Below, in pieces: positions 44,441-56,439 of a stretch of DNA of 64,000 nucleotides (position 1 is the stretch's first letter; each line of letters opens with the position of its first letter). The stretch comes from Euglena gracilis (taxonomy: Eukaryota > Euglenida > Euglenophyceae > Euglenales). Where the stretch lies: the NCBI GenBank assembly GCA_039621445.1, contig CP154955.1:28100725-28164724 (forward strand), written 5' to 3'. Under the pieces are notes generated by a model. It saw only the letters and a list, made by a program, of their open reading frames with translations. It made no database searches and was not told the DNA's origin. A program made the position numbers and the translations under genes.

Positions 44441-45620
44441 TTTGGGCGTATACCCATGTGTCATAAATGCACGATAGTGCTCACACGACATTGTGAGAAA
44501 GGGGGGTTGCTAAGGTGGGTGGCACGATACGCGCGGGGTCTAGCGCGATACGCGCGGGGGGGGAGGCTTGGAAGCGCGATATGCACAGGATTCGCGCGAC
44601 GCGCGGTCTGCGCAATTAGCGCTTGGGGGGGAATGTGAGCTGTGCGCATCGGCATTGATGTGCGCTATGCGCTTCGGGGGGAATGTGCACTTAGTGCTGA
44701 ATTTGTCTTGCACTTGACAAAAATCGGTCAATGAATAGAGCTCTCCGTTGGAGATAGAGTGTGGGGGGATTAGTTTTGATGTATATATTCACCTTTGTGT
44801 TTGGTCGGAGATTGTGTGGAAAGTTCTCCCAGAGTGCACACCATGGGGGGAAGGTGCGGAGTAGTTGTCCTTGTCGCGCATGTCGGTCTGCGGGGGTGAG
44901 TGTGTAAAATAAAAAGTGAGCATGCGAATTTTGGAGCTGCTGGGGGTGTACAGGGTTGTCTGAATCGACAAACCTGGTGGAAAACGAAAAGTTGAAAGCA
45001 GCTGGGCGACTACTCGACACCGTTTAAACTTCAGGCCTTAGGGCTTTCGTCTTGGAACCCAGTGGAACGAATGGGGGTTAAGCTACTTGTTACCCCTGCC
45101 GCATGTGGTACGTTTGTGGATATGCGTGGGTAGGGGGGGCACTTTCTCTTTACCCCGGGTTGAAAACGGCGTTGGTGTTGTTGAAAACGGCGTTGCTGTC
45201 ATCGAAAACGGTGTGTAAAAGTGATGATTAGTGGGAGTTTTTGGGGAAAGAAGTTTGCGGAGCTGTGTGCATTCTTGGAGCGTAAATCCATTCAACCACT
45301 AGTGACACGCATGGGGTATCCCCTAGTGCATCAACAACCGGCAACACAAAACTGTCTATATGTCAAATGTTGTGTGCATTCTTGGAGCGGGAATCCACTC
45401 AACCACATGAACATACACGGGGTATCCCCTGGTACATCAACAACCGGAAACACAAAACTGTCTATATGTCAAAATTTTGGCAGAATTTTGAGTGGGGACA
45501 CCGGAGAATCCTGAAACGATGACCAGAAAGGATCCTGGGCAGGGGATAACTAGGGTCATGACTCCTGTCACCTCCTTTCTAGTAGCCTCTGTAGTCCACA
45601 TCCCTGGGTTTCGGGTGTCC
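44441..45620 (-). pseudogene. Element F remnant of the PR-RT spacer
   Basis: Short pieces match the spacer of A and C: VSSSRPAAF with VHPQQLQ (45020-44930), an FSTRGKEKVPPLPT piece (45160-45110), and the Ala/His repeat relic (44660-44510). Protease catalytic motifs are absent. A tandem pair of about 107 bases (45266-45480) sits between gag and these pieces. Confidence 0.65.
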
Positions 45621-48600
45621 TTAATTAAAATCCGAACCAATGGCCGTATCAGCCCTTGACTTTTTGGACGCATATACGTCTCTGAATTTCTGAGCGCTAA
45701 AGCAGGGATGATCCCTTTTATTACGTGGGGTATCATCCCCCTCCCTGCCCGAAGCCGGGTGATAATCCTCAATTGAGGTTGTTCTTTGACCTACCTTATG
45801 CCATTTGGCTGAAGTATGGTCTTTTGAACTCCGATTTAGATCGCAGTGACATTGGCTTGAGTGGGGAGATGTCGCATAGCGACAACTAGATGAATGGTGG
45901 TTATAGGATCCGCAATGCGAACATGTGGACCGTGATCGATATTTTGAATTTTGCGAATGCGCATTTTGTGAAAAACGAGAACTGCATGGTGAGGCTGATC
46001 CTCTTGGGCTTGTGTTGCGCTTTCGCGCTGCGGGATTTGGACAATGGCAAGATATATGACCCTTTTTGTTACACAAAAAGCACAATTTGTCCGAAAATTC
46101 TTCTGAAGAGCGCGAATTGCGCGATTTGGATTCCGCCATAGCGGTATGTGATAAGCGTGACACTTTTTTCACAGAACTGACTTGGATAGCGGGTATTCCT
46201 GCTGTGGGATGGCTCGTATAAGCCGACTGGATTTGTCCGAGAAGCTGTGATAGCTTCAATTGTTTGGAAACATAGTTCCATCGCTCATCGAGCGTCAAAA
46301 CATGTCCTGCGAGTTCCTCGCGGTGAATTTCTTTGATGAGTTTGGGCATAAAGTGCAGTAATACTGCGTCAAATTGCTCTTTCATTTGGGTTTCGCCTAA
46401 CTCGTCTACTTCGGCTGCCAAAGAAAGCCATTTTGAGTACCATAGGTCTATCGACCTCCATTTTCGGTCATGGGGGGCACATTGCCGCCATTTTTTCTCC
46501 AGTGTTATTCTGGAAACCAAACTGGAACACAATGAAGCGTATTGCTCAACCAAATCCTGAAAAGAAATGCGCCCGCAAATGACCAATTGTCTGGCGCGTT
46601 CCTTTTCGTCTTTTGGTAGACAATCTATGAATTCCATTTTGATCACCTCCGGGTTTTCGTTGTGGATTGATCCTTTCAGGTCCCAATAATATTCCTAATC
46701 GCGGGAAAACTGTTTCCATGTTGTTGGGTCACCGTCCCATTGGGGCTTCACCTTTTTCGCGATAGCGATAATTCCTTTGATATCTTTCTGGGACTCCCAT
46801 GGCCCTTCGGTGGTATTCAAGTAGGATGGGCCTGGGCGCAAAACCGCTCCATGCGCGGGTACCTCGGTGGTTGCACCAAGTGTACTTTTGGGTGTATTCT
46901 GCGAATGCGCATTCAATATTCCACTTGGTGTACCATAGGTACCTTGCAAACTTGGTGAATCGCGAATGCGCGAATGGTGATGCTGATGCATCTCAGGATC
47001 AATACCATGTGCGGGAGCGCGGCTCATACCGCGACAAAGTTCATATTCCCAAATTTTTCGATTTCTTTGAGGGTTTCGCTTGGCTTTCTCTTGAAAACCA
47101 ACCCCATCATCCGAAAAATGGTCCGTTGGGACTGGTACCGCTGGGGGAGGGAACACTGCATCAGTAGAATCGTAATTTTGTGGCAATGTGCCAATAGACT
47201 CCGCCACAGGTGCGCTGTTAGCGTTTTTGGAGCTGGAATCTGCGGCAAGTGTGCCTACAACTCCCATATCGGGTTTTTGTTGTAAAAAACGCAATTGTGC
47301 GTGTACTTGATCCAAATTTTCTGTAAAGTCACGAAAATTTTTCTCCAAATCATCGAGAATTTTCAGATGATCGGTGATTGCACCAATATCTTCCTGCAAA
47401 CGCGTAACACGCCTGCGGTGTTTGGACATTATCGTCCAGAAGAGGGATTTTGTCAGAAAAAGACCGGAAATCTTCCAAAAATTTTCCAAAACCACTTTCC
47501 AATTCCCGTAGTCGCACAACTAGAGTGTGCACCGCTTCGGAAATAGACTCCAGTTGTGGAGATGGTTTGGAAGTAGTGGTATTTTGCGGATTCCGCACGT
47601 TTTCAGCCATTGGCTGTTCCAAGAACACCGAAACTTGCGCGGATAGCGCTGAGAACTCTTTCTGCAAGTTTTTGACTTGCTGATTCACTGTTTCCTCGGT
47701 CCGTATCAGACTGTCACAAAATTTTTTCCTGACTTGGTGATTTTCATCATGCATATCTGCAAAAAATAGCTGAAATTCTAAACTATGTGGACATGGTACC
47801 GCATTGCGGTTCTGCAACTCCGCAATTGCGGTTTGGATGTCAACAATATTATTCTGCCACTGTTGGCGGTAAGCATCCTGCCTGCTTGCGATATTCGCAA
47901 TATGGGCGTAAAAACTTGTTATTTCAGCAGAATTCTCACCACACTTACATGATTTTCGCTCCAACCGGGAAAGTCGTTCCTCCAATTGCTGCACATAAGT
48001 GATGGAAGCGAAACCTTCACCAGGTTGGGTGTGCGTATGGTGAAAATTTGCCAATTCACGGCTCAGTTGCATAATGCGATGATGCGCTTCCTGGAATGCA
48101 GCAGCTAGGGTATCGAAGGTAACAAAAGCTCCCATATCGGGATGTTTGGTAAGGTGTTCATGCAACTTTTGCTGCAATTGTAGAAAAATTGCCGTAATTG
48201 GCTCCAGTTGATTAGACAAAGCCTGCAAAGTAAGTTTGCAAGTGGGAAAACTTCGCATCATTGCGGGATTGTATTTCACACACCGTCACACTCACTTTTT
48301 GGAATTTTTGTGGCAATTGTGCCTGCAAATGTGTCTCAAAACTTTGGCCCAAATTTGCCAAATCTATACAACGCGCTGCAGCAAAAGAACCCGTATCGGG
48401 TGGTGCTTGCAATTGTCCTATACTACTTGGATCTGTGAGCGCATGAGGAGGTTGTATAAAACAAGGTGATTCTGACCCACCCTCAACAGAAAGTTGATGT
48501 GGCGCAACCGCCTCAGAATCAAATGTGCCTATCGGCATTGGTGCGATATCTCGCTGGGGGGGAAAATTTTCAGCCGATCGGCTTTCCAAAAAGAGGGGTT

Positions 48601-48730
48601 GCGGCCGTTGGCCTCTATGCTGCTCGATAGAGCTAGACACCGATGGGTGTAGGGGAGCCCATTGGGCGGGGGAATGCTCAATAGAGCTGGATAAATGGGT
48701 GGGGGGTTGCTCATTAGAGCTTGTGATTTG
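45621..48730 (-). pseudogene. gag: Element F Gag, main part
   Basis: Gag of the A/C family in at least three frames. The coiled-coil N-terminal region lies at 48640-47020, the capsid-like core with WDGDPTTWKQF and WRQCAPHDRKW at 46780-46150, and a CCHC knuckle CFLCNKKGHISCHCP near 46080. A shorter Arg/Ser region and a second knuckle CSHCGSYNHHSSSC follow near 45905. It ends TAA at 45621, without the UAG-hairpin seen in A and C. The N-terminal start lies beyond element J at 56196. Confidence 0.88.
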
Positions 48731-48761
48731 GGTGGGGGCAGGGTTGGTCGTGTTAAAAACC

Positions 48762-49254
48762 GGTCGTTTAAAACACTAGTTTAAATCAGTTTAAAACAAG
48801 CGAAGCCGTGCGCAGTATAAAACCGCCGGCATACGTCTTAAATGACAGCCAATCAACTTGCCGAAGGTCAGTCATCGATAAACGAAAGGGAGCAAGAATG
48901 AGCAGGGCAAAAATTTCTGCATGAAGTGTATGGACCGAAAAACCAAAGTTCATGTTTCCGGTGGAAGGGAAGGGGAGGCCAAAAGGACAAAAAGCGGGAA
49001 TTCTACTTTGGAAAACGGGTCTGCATAGCACATTTTATATCTTTTCATGCTTTCATTTGCCTGGGCCAAAAACGCCACAAAAAGCCAAACTGGCCACGAC
49101 CTGACCCAAAGCCAACGACCCATGGCCCAAAACTGGCCACGACTTGTAGCCCAAAACTGCCAGTATAACTGGCCACCGCGTCTGGCCCAAAACTGGCCAT
49201 CACAGCTATCTGGCCCAAACCCGGCCAGATGTGCTGCCCAGTTTTGGGCCAGAT
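48762..49254. other. Left arm of element J
   Basis: No gene. 49070-49258 is a degenerate tandem array around CCCAAAACTGGCCA, on both orientations. Confidence 0.6.
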
Positions 49255-49258
49255 GTGC

Positions 49259-49859
49259 TGTCGGCTGCCGCTGGCGTCGGCAGCCAAAAATTTCCCAGAA
49301 AATTCCCAAAAACCCCCAGTAGGAACCACCAAAGCAAGTCAACCGCCACGCGAGTGGAATTGGAACCCCAGCAAATTCCAGGAAGAATTTGAGAATTCGA
49401 TTTGAGAATCAGAAAAGAAGAAAAGTCAATTGAGAATTGAAGGATCAAAAAGGACAATTCCAAGGAAGCCAAGGCATTCATTTCCAAATTCTTTGTCCCA
49501 CTCAACACCTGATCTCAAAGGTACTCACCTACCCTCTCCAGCCAGGTTTGTTTTGTGCTGTGATTTGCTCACCTAAGTAGGTGGGTTGGTTTTGTCATTG
49601 TTGAATTTCATCCTGAAAGTTCAAAGTTGGAAAATGGGAAAAAACCAACAATGGAGGGAAAAAAAGATCCTACGCGGGGCAACTGGAGACCCCGGGTCGG
49701 GGGGGCACACCTCACCCCCTTTACCGCCTGTGGATTTATTTGAAAACGGGGCCCAATTTGCCAAAGGCCCTGGCCTGAGCCCACCAGGGCCAGAAAAAGG
49801 AGGTTGCGGCCCCAGCGAAAGCAGCCCCCCCGGGCGAGCGGGGTCCCCGACCCCCAACA
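49259..49859 (+). repeat. 5' LTR of element G
   Basis: TGTCGGCTGCCG to CCCCCAACA. The Gag frame is open backwards into the LTR to 49586, so an LTR-started RNA could give an N-terminally longer protein. Confidence 0.95.
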
Positions 49860-50938
49860 TGGTAGCAGAGGGTGGCTTCACTGACTCTGTCAGTGAAGAA
49901 TTTTTAGATTCCGTTGATGAAAGAGAAATCAAAGAATACTGTGACCAATTCAAATTGTTGGGAATTGAATTCAGTGATACCCAAACAGAGGAACAAAGAA
50001 AAAGGGAGGCTGAAATTCTAGCGTCTCAGAGGGAGTTTTGGAGGCTCAGATGTGAAGCAGCCATTGGACATTCTCATGGCCCTGATTCATGTTCTCCATG
50101 TCAATCTTGTAAAACATCAGGGGTAAGCCCAACAAGTTCACTGCCAGGAGAACCTGAAATTAAACCAGAAAGTGTTGACCCTTGTCCAAATGTTTTGCAC
50201 ATAAGAGGTGTGCGGTGTGAATCTGAATCAGGACAGGTGAGTGTTAAATCAGACAGTGTGGAAACTTCAGAGGTCACAAAACCTGAAACTTTTAATGACC
50301 CTTGGGATGAGTGGTGGCAAAAAGTTGAGGCAGGTATCACAGAATTATTTTCAAACACTTTTTCCCTGAACGAGAGACTGACGAAACTGGAGGAAGTGCG
50401 CAGCCAAAGTGAGTCCAGCCACTTGGATGGACGGATGGCTGAAATTGAAACCCGTCTGAGAAATTTGGCAGATGGTTTTCATGACCTTTTCACACGAACT
50501 TGCAGTGAAATTGAAAATCGTTTTTCTGAAAGGATCCAGTCCCTGTGTGAGAAGGGCGAGGCTCTGTCAAAACGGCTGGAGAGTGAAGAAAAGGTTCTGG
50601 AGGAACGGCTGAAAATCTTTGAATTGCAAATCACTGAAAAGTTACAGCCCAATGAAAAATTTCTAAGTCCAGAAAATTTTGTGCCTGTGAATCTGAATTC
50701 TGGACATGTCACAAATTTACAACCGTCATCAGTATCTTCTGAAAAATCTTCCTCAGATTTTGTCGCACAGCCAAGAAAATTCAGACAGACAAAAAAATTC
50801 TGGAGACCTGCCAAAAACAGTTGGAACGACTTTCAGTTTTTAAGACCAAGTTGGTTTCACGATTGGTGGGGTTGGGACTGGTTTGCAAATCCCTGGAACA
50901 GCTGGGGGTGGTTTCCACCGAATCAATGGTGGTGGTGA
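49859..50938 (+). CDS. Element G Gag-like protein with Trp-rich tail
   Basis: 359 residues. The ATG straddles the LTR end (A at 49859) and the primer-binding site (TG), so codons 1-5 (MVAEG) are encoded by primer-site sequence. An acidic N-terminal third is followed by a heptad-rich helical region at about residues 145-265 (ITELF to TEKLQ). The last 55 residues are loaded with Trp, Phe, Asn and Pro (for example WFHDWWGWDWF) and end in WWW before TGA. No zinc knuckle is seen. The frame is intact, matching the young LTRs. Function as a particle or RNA-binding protein is inferred from position only. Confidence 0.75.
   Translation: MVAEGGFTDSVSEEFLDSVDEREIKEYCDQFKLLGIEFSDTQTEEQRKREAEILASQREFWRLRCEAAIGHSHGPDSCSPCQSCKTSGVSPTSSLPGEPEIKPESVDPCPNVLHIRGVRCESESGQVSVKSDSVETSEVTKPETFNDPWDEWWQKVEAGITELFSNTFSLNERLTKLEEVRSQSESSHLDGRMAEIETRLRNLADGFHDLFTRTCSEIENRFSERIQSLCEKGEALSKRLESEEKVLEERLKIFELQITEKLQPNEKFLSPENFVPVNLNSGHVTNLQPSSVSSEKSSSDFVAQPRKFRQTKKFWRPAKNSWNDFQFLRPSWFHDWWGWDWFANPWNSWGWFPPNQWWW
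49860..49872 (+). promoter_or_regulatory. Primer-binding site of element G
   Basis: TGGTAGCAGAGGG directly after the LTR, matching the site of element B for 12 bases; initiator-Met type. Confidence 0.85.
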
Positions 50939-53900
50939 TTTTCTTTCAGCATAGGTCTAACCACTGACTGGCACCGCACAGCACTTTACAGTGATCAGTA
51001 TGTTTTTGTGGTTTGTTTGTGACTTTGTGATTTTTGTTTCATACTCTCATGGTGATTTGGTGTTGGAGGCAGATGCGCAATCAGCCAGAATTTAAATCTG
51101 GATTTTCAGTTCACAGAGTTTGGCTTATGGAAAAACAGCCAAGTAAAACATTTTTTGAATCTGGTTTCTGGGGTCCATGTTTTTTCCCAGTTGCTTTCCA
51201 CTTAAATGGAGACGCCCAGCCACGATGCTTGGGAATTTCTCCTAGTGTTCAGGCAGCCAGATCAATGATCTTTCATTTTCAGTTTCAGAGTTTTCAGTTT
51301 TCGGTTGTCCCGAATGTCATTTGGGGGGGGGCACGTTGGCATGTGTCACCATCCCCGACGGGGACAAATCAGACATCTCAGGTTGGATTTTGGTTTGTAT
51401 TTTTTCTGGTCCCTTTGTCACGGGACAGTTTTTCCAGAGAGAAACTTTACCCCCGGACAAGGACACATGTTGGAGAATCGGCACAGTTTTTTGGGAATTT
51501 TCAGTCCAGTTTTATTGTGGTTTTCGAGTGTGGCAGCCCAGCAGTCCTGTGGCAGGTTTTATCTGGGTTTTTGCCAAATCCTGAGGAGGGGACCTCCGAT
51601 GGACCACTCGAACCAAAAAGTTTTTTGGAAAGCGCGCAAAGAGGGGTTCCAAGGGTGGGGCTAGACCCAGGCCAGGAATAAACACCCCTGTGGCCACCCA
51701 TCTAAGGGCTCAGGAAAGGTTTCAATTTTCAGTCAGTGGGAACCAAGGTGGATTAACCCAGGAGGAAAAGACACCCCTGAGGAAAATTCATTTTTGGGCC
51801 CATCAGTGGCATCATCATCATTTGGTGCAGTTTTTCAATGAAAAAATCTGTTGATCTGTGGGTTACACTTTCTGCGGCAATTTTTCGGCTGTGGAGTTTG
51901 CTTAAGGGAGAAAAACTCAGAAGTGGGGGACGCCTCACAATGCAAAACTCCCAATGGTAATTTTTACAGTTCGAGGCTTGTTTGAGCAGTTTTCGTGTGA
52001 CCCATTTGATGGATCATGATCAGATTTTAAGTGCCGTTTCTGGTTCAGAGTTCAGTGGTGGTTCAGTGAGAAAATTCAGAAATCTGCCTTGTGTGCCAGT
52101 GGTGAATTTGTACGTGTGTGTTGCCTTTTCATGCAGGTTCAAGCAAACAATCAAACAGAAGCACCGAAGAGAATCAACGCAAAAGAATTTGAGGATTTCA
52201 AGGTTGATGATTTGTTCAACAAGTTCAAGTTTGTTGACTGGGACAATGATGATTACATTGACATTGAACAACATTGAGATCTAAAACAGACAAGTCATCA
52301 CAATTGAATTCAAAGTTGCAACAGTTTGAGAATGACTTCAAAGATTGGGATTTTGAACATTGGAATGAGACGGAGAACAGATTTCAATGACATTAATGAG
52401 ACCCAAGCAATTGACTCACATGATTACAATTGTCATGATTGAAATGCTGGGGAGAGAAGCGTAACGGCTGACCCCAAAGAGCCTGCAATGGGCAGAGGCC
52501 CGATGCACGGCCAAAGCCCAGGTCCAGGCCCAGGTTGGCTGTTCCCACAGCGCTGAATCAGATTTTTCATGTTTTTGGGTCTCAGAATTTTGCTTGTGGT
52601 TTGGAGCCATTTTTTCTCCCCTCCTCGTGCAGCTGGGGGGGGGGGGGGCTGTGTTTAGCCCTGTTTTTTGTTGGTGTGGTGGATCAAAATCAGTTTTGGT
52701 TTTACGGTTGGAATTTTTGACTCAGAATTGGACACCCCTGTGAGACGTTTGGGTGGGGACAGGATTGCATCAAATTGTGACCGTGATTGCTTTGGTCATA
52801 CCCCAGATATGGCGGGGTTTGATGAAAGATCCATTTTCCCATTTTTTTCGTCAAATGGGGATTTCAGTTTTGCAGACAGGAATTTTTAACCTGTGGCCCT
52901 CCCCACAATGGTTGACGGGGGGGGGGGCAACATTGTGAAGGTCCGTCCTTTGACATGTGTGAGATTTCAGTCGGTTTGGATATTACGGCCCAGGTTTGTG
53001 ATTTTTTTGTTTGGAGGCTGAAGCCAGATTGACCCCCATGGCCCCATGTGACTGGGGGGGGGGCAGCAAAAAATCGCTTTGGCTGAGAAAATTGGATTTG
53101 AATTTTCAGTATTTTTGAGTTTGCCATGTCATTTGACCATTTGACCCCCATTGCCCCGTGTGATTGGGGGGGGGGGCAGTGAATTTTAATTGGCAAGCCA
53201 GATTTGTTGGTTTTTCAGCTCCAGTGAATCGGTTGGGCCCAGGGTTGAGCTTGATTGGCCTGGCCCCTCGGTATGCTGCTGGATGTTGATTCTGTTGGGT
53301 TGGTTGCTCGGTTGGACTTTGTTTGTTGGATGTGGCAGTTGGAATTTTGGATCTTGTTGAGGGCTTTTGTAGGCCCTGGGTTGGACTCAGATTTTTAATT
53401 TTTTTGAGAATTTTTGTTGCTGGAGGATTTTTACACAAAGAGTTGGAAAAACCTGGGATTTTGATAATTTTTCGGTGGACGGCAAAACGAGTTGGAGTTT
53501 TAAAACTCAGTTTTTTGATTCGGTTTGGACTATTGGATATTGGTCAAAGGCATTTTTTCATGGAACACAGCTTGGAGGCATCCGAACTCGGGGGGGGGGG
53601 GGACCCTGGACTGGAGATGACCCCTCCTCCGTCCATAGGCCCTGTTGTGGGCCAATGAAAAAAAAAAAAACCAGCCACGTGGGCACTAAAGCCCTGTGAT
53701 ATAGTGGCTGAGGGCTAATGTGAAGCCCTGTTCTCTTTGCGTTCAAAAAAAAAAAAATCGGCCCAGTCGTTTTCGGTTGGAATGCATGACAAGGAAGTGA
53801 GTGTGCATACACACAAAACGCACAACCGCACACACACACACGAACCCGCACACCCATTTGTACACTATTCCCGCCTTATAACCGCTCACCCACGCACCTC

Positions 53901-54463
53901 TCCGCTTTTGCTTACCGTTTGCCTTTTCCTTACCTTTTCTGTCCCGAATTGGAAAGGAATGCCTAGGTTTCTGTTTTCTCTTTCCCCACACAGAAGTCGT
54001 TTTCTGAGGCACTGTTGGCCAAAGTCCCTGAATTTTTTTTTAAAAAAATCGACAAATGAAGTTTCACACAATGAAAGCTGCCAAAAAGGATTTTCACCAA
54101 GGGGGGCAGCGTGGGACTTAGGCCTTGGGGTTGAGTGCCCAGAGTTTGTTTCGTTCAGACTTTTTTTCAGATTTTGTGTTCAAAGACCCGTTCCCCATGC
54201 TTGTCGGAGGAAAGGGGTGGGGGGGCTTCCCCCGAAGACCTGATTTTTCAGAGTCCCCCAAGGTGCCCGATATTATGGCTGGGGGGGGTCAGACTCATAA
54301 CACCGATTTTCAAAAAAAAATACAAAAAGCGACAGGACCCGTTTCAAAAAAAAAACAGAATTTTTGCCCCCCACAAAAAAAAGACACAGAATTTTCTCTC
54401 CCCGTTTTTGCACGGGGGGGGGGGGCAGAAAAACGGGTCCGACTAACGTCGCAAGGGAGGGGG
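50939..54463 (+). other. Element G 3' non-coding region
   Basis: 3.5 kb without a convincing gene. T-rich sequence with many TTTTCAGT-like pieces and G runs of 7-13 (52627, 52917, 53056, 53166, 53590, 54415). Two A12-A13 runs flank about 80 bases at 53657-53757. A 215-codon open frame at 51034-51681 is Phe/Ser/Val-rich and looks compositional. It ends in the polypurine tract. Confidence 0.6.
52140..52390 (+). other. Possible small acidic coding segment in G
   Basis: After CATGCAG a frame encodes an acidic, Phe/Asp/Trp-rich peptide containing FEDFKVDDLFNKFKFVDW. After a frame change near 52275 a similar peptide with FKDWDFEHWNETENRF follows. The aromatic-acidic style recalls the Gag tail. Could be a small exon or chance. 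Confidence 0.25.
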
Positions 54464-55064
54464 TGTCGGCTGCCGCTGGCGTCGGCAGCCAAAAATTTCC
54501 CAGAAAATTCCCAAAAACCCCCAGTAGGAACCACCAAAGCAAGTCAACCGCCACGCGAGTGGAATTGGAACCCCAGCAAATTCCAGGAAGAATTTGAGAA
54601 TTCGATTTGAGAATCAGAAAAGAAGAAAAGTCAATTGAGAATTGAAGGATCAAAAAGGACAATTCCAAGGAAGCCAAGGCATTCATTTCCAAATTCTTTG
54701 TCCCACTCAACACCTGATCTCAAAGGTACTCACCTACCCTCTCCAGCCAGGTTTGTTTTGTGCTGTGATTTGCTCACCTAAGTAGGTGGGTTGGTTTTGT
54801 CATTGTTGAATTTCATCCTGAAAGTTCAAAGTTGGAAAATGGGAAAAAACCAACAATGGAGGGAAAAAAAGATCCCACGCGGGGCAACTGGAGACCCCGG
54901 GTCGGGGGGGCACACCTCACCCCCTTTACCGCCTGTGGATTTATTTGAAAACGGGGCCCAATTTGCCAAAGGCCCTGGCCTGAGCCCACCAGGGCCAGAA
55001 AAAGGAGGTTGCGGCCCCAGCGAAAGCAGCCCCCCCGGGCGAGCGGGGTCCCCGACCCCCAACA
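54464..55064 (+). repeat. 3' LTR of element G
   Basis: Starts TGTCGGCTG after GGGAGGGGG and ends CCAACA before GTGC. Same length as the 5' copy. Confidence 0.95.
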
Positions 55065-55068
55065 GTGC

Positions 55069-55937
55069 TGGCCAGTTTGGAGGAACATGGTTTGCCAGTT
55101 TGTCGGGGACTTTTCAGGCTGAGAGCAAAAAAGGTGTCAGGGGGGGGCAACAGATCGAAATGGTGTCACAGGGGGGCCTTTGCAGGCCCAGTGACTTTGC
55201 AGGACACTGGGGTAAAACGGTGTAACTGAGGGGGTTGGGGTGGCAAAATGTTTTTCAATGTCAAGTCAAAACTGCTGCAAAAAAAGTGTCACTGAGGGGT
55301 TGGGGTGGCAAAAATGTTTTTCAATGTCAAGTCAAAACTGCTGCAAAATGTGTAACAGCTTTTGGTGAAACATGTGCTGTGAAAACTGGGGATCTGCCAC
55401 TTCAATTGATCAGAGGTTTGGGATGCAATGCAGAACACAGAAAAGAACACCTTGGAGCTGAAAGTAGCACTTAATGGTTGGCAGATGGGGGGCCTTTGCA
55501 GGCCCAATACAGCCCACAGCAGCATGGTGACGTTCTGCAGCAGCAAGAGCAAAGCGCTGAGAAGCCCAAGAACGTGAGTTTTTCTTTGTCTTGTCTTGAG
55601 CTTGTACTTTTGCTTTGACTTCTGCTTCTGCCTGCACCAGCAGGACTTCTTCTGCCTGCACCAGCAGGACTTCTTCTGCCTGCACCAGCAGGACTTCTTC
55701 TGCCTGCACCAGCAGGACTTGTGAGTAACTTTCGGTGATAGTTGAACTCTTGACTTGGATATTTGTCCCCACCAGGAGCTTTCAATTGTCCGCCATGTAT
55801 TATGCGGAAAAAAAATAGACACCCAGGACACAGAAGTTAGGAATCAGGCTGTCTTTCGCGATCTGAATTGTTGGAAACTGCTTGAAACATGTTTAAAACA
55901 GTTTTTTTGTATTTTACTCCTCCCAGGTGTTTTAATT
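55069..55937. other. Right arm of element J with two tandem repeats
   Basis: No gene. A 71-base unit is duplicated (about 55222-55350). A 24-base unit CTGCACCAGCAGGACTTCTT is present in four copies (55632-55719). The minus-frame product of the latter is a VLLVQAEE repeat. Confidence 0.7.
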
Positions 55938-55954
55938 CCAACCCTGGGTGGGGG

Positions 55955-56196
55955 GATGCTCAATATAGCTGGAAAACAGGGTGGGGGGTTGCTCAATAGA
56001 GCTAGGGAAGAAAACCATGGAGTGTGGCACACCTTGGATGGGGGAATGCTCGATAGAGCTGAATGTGTTCCCCCGATAGGGGTGAACAAGCTTCTAGGAG
56101 CCTATACTCCTCTTTTAATAATGCATAACAATTGCTTCTCAAAGAACCAATCAATTCCTCGTAATCAATGAGTGTGTTGGTGCTTGAGCTCTGCAT
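55955..56196 (-). pseudogene. gag: Element F Gag, N-terminal start
   Basis: ATG at 56196 gives MQSSSTNTLIDYEELIGSL, parallel to MQSTTPIDYAALIGS of element C. Several SSIE-Pro repeats follow up to the J insertion. An in-frame stop lies at 56002. Confidence 0.7.
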
Positions 56197-56424
56197 AGTT
56201 TTATTTGCAGAAACAAACACAATCAAACCCCAAAAGGTAAGCAAAGGAACACACTTAGAAGGATGTGGCAGCGTATACTGCCAAGAACCTCCTGAAGCTT
56301 GTACCTGTGCTTAGAAGTTGGCTCCAAACAGCTGGTGGATGCTTTGTAGCCTATAGGCTCAGCACCACTCACTGTTTGAAGTCACCTGGTAAGAAGGGGG
56401 GGGAGAATGGGCGTAGGAAAGAAA

Positions 56425-56439
56425 CCGAATCTGCTACCA
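56425..56439 (-). promoter_or_regulatory. Primer-binding site of element F
   Basis: Minus strand TGGTAGCAGATTCGG next to the 5' LTR; the first 9-10 bases match the initiator-type site. Confidence 0.8.

Larger units (their letters stand above)
49259..55064 (+). mobile_element. Element G: young non-autonomous LTR element
   Basis: 601-base LTRs at 49259-49859 and 54464-55064 differ at one position noticed (GATCCTACG against GATCCCACG). The 4-base duplication GTGC lies at 49255-49258 and 55065-55068. The primer-binding site follows the 5' LTR, and a polypurine AAGGGAGGGGG precedes the 3' LTR. The only convincing gene is a Gag-like ORF; no protease, RT or integrase is present, so it must borrow enzymes. 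Inserted in element J. Confidence 0.95.
48739..55946. mobile_element. Element J: non-autonomous hAT-like DNA transposon in F gag
   Basis: Ends are inverted: CAGGGTTGGTCGTGTTAAAA at 48739-48758, and the complement of CAGGGTTGGAATTAAAAC at 55946-55929. The 8-base GGTGGGGG at 48731-48738 recurs at 55947-55954. CAGGG termini and 8-base duplications are hallmarks of the hAT superfamily. Without G it is about 1.4 kb and has no transposase. GTTTAAAAC motifs recur near both ends. Removing it restores the repeated SSIE-Pro coding of F gag. Confidence 0.75.

Noticed and set aside
51034-51681. 215-codon ORF downstream of the element G Gag
   Set aside because: Phe/Ser/Val-rich translation of T-rich sequence with no domain and no link to LTR-retroelement proteins.
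53645-53760. Possible SINE-like segment between two A runs
   Set aside because: No tRNA-like A and B boxes, no target duplication found; A runs are common in this region.
55289-55831. Minus-strand ORF with VLLVQAEE repeats as a gene
   Set aside because: The repeat is a translated 24-base minisatellite in a non-autonomous hAT arm; no start context or domain.
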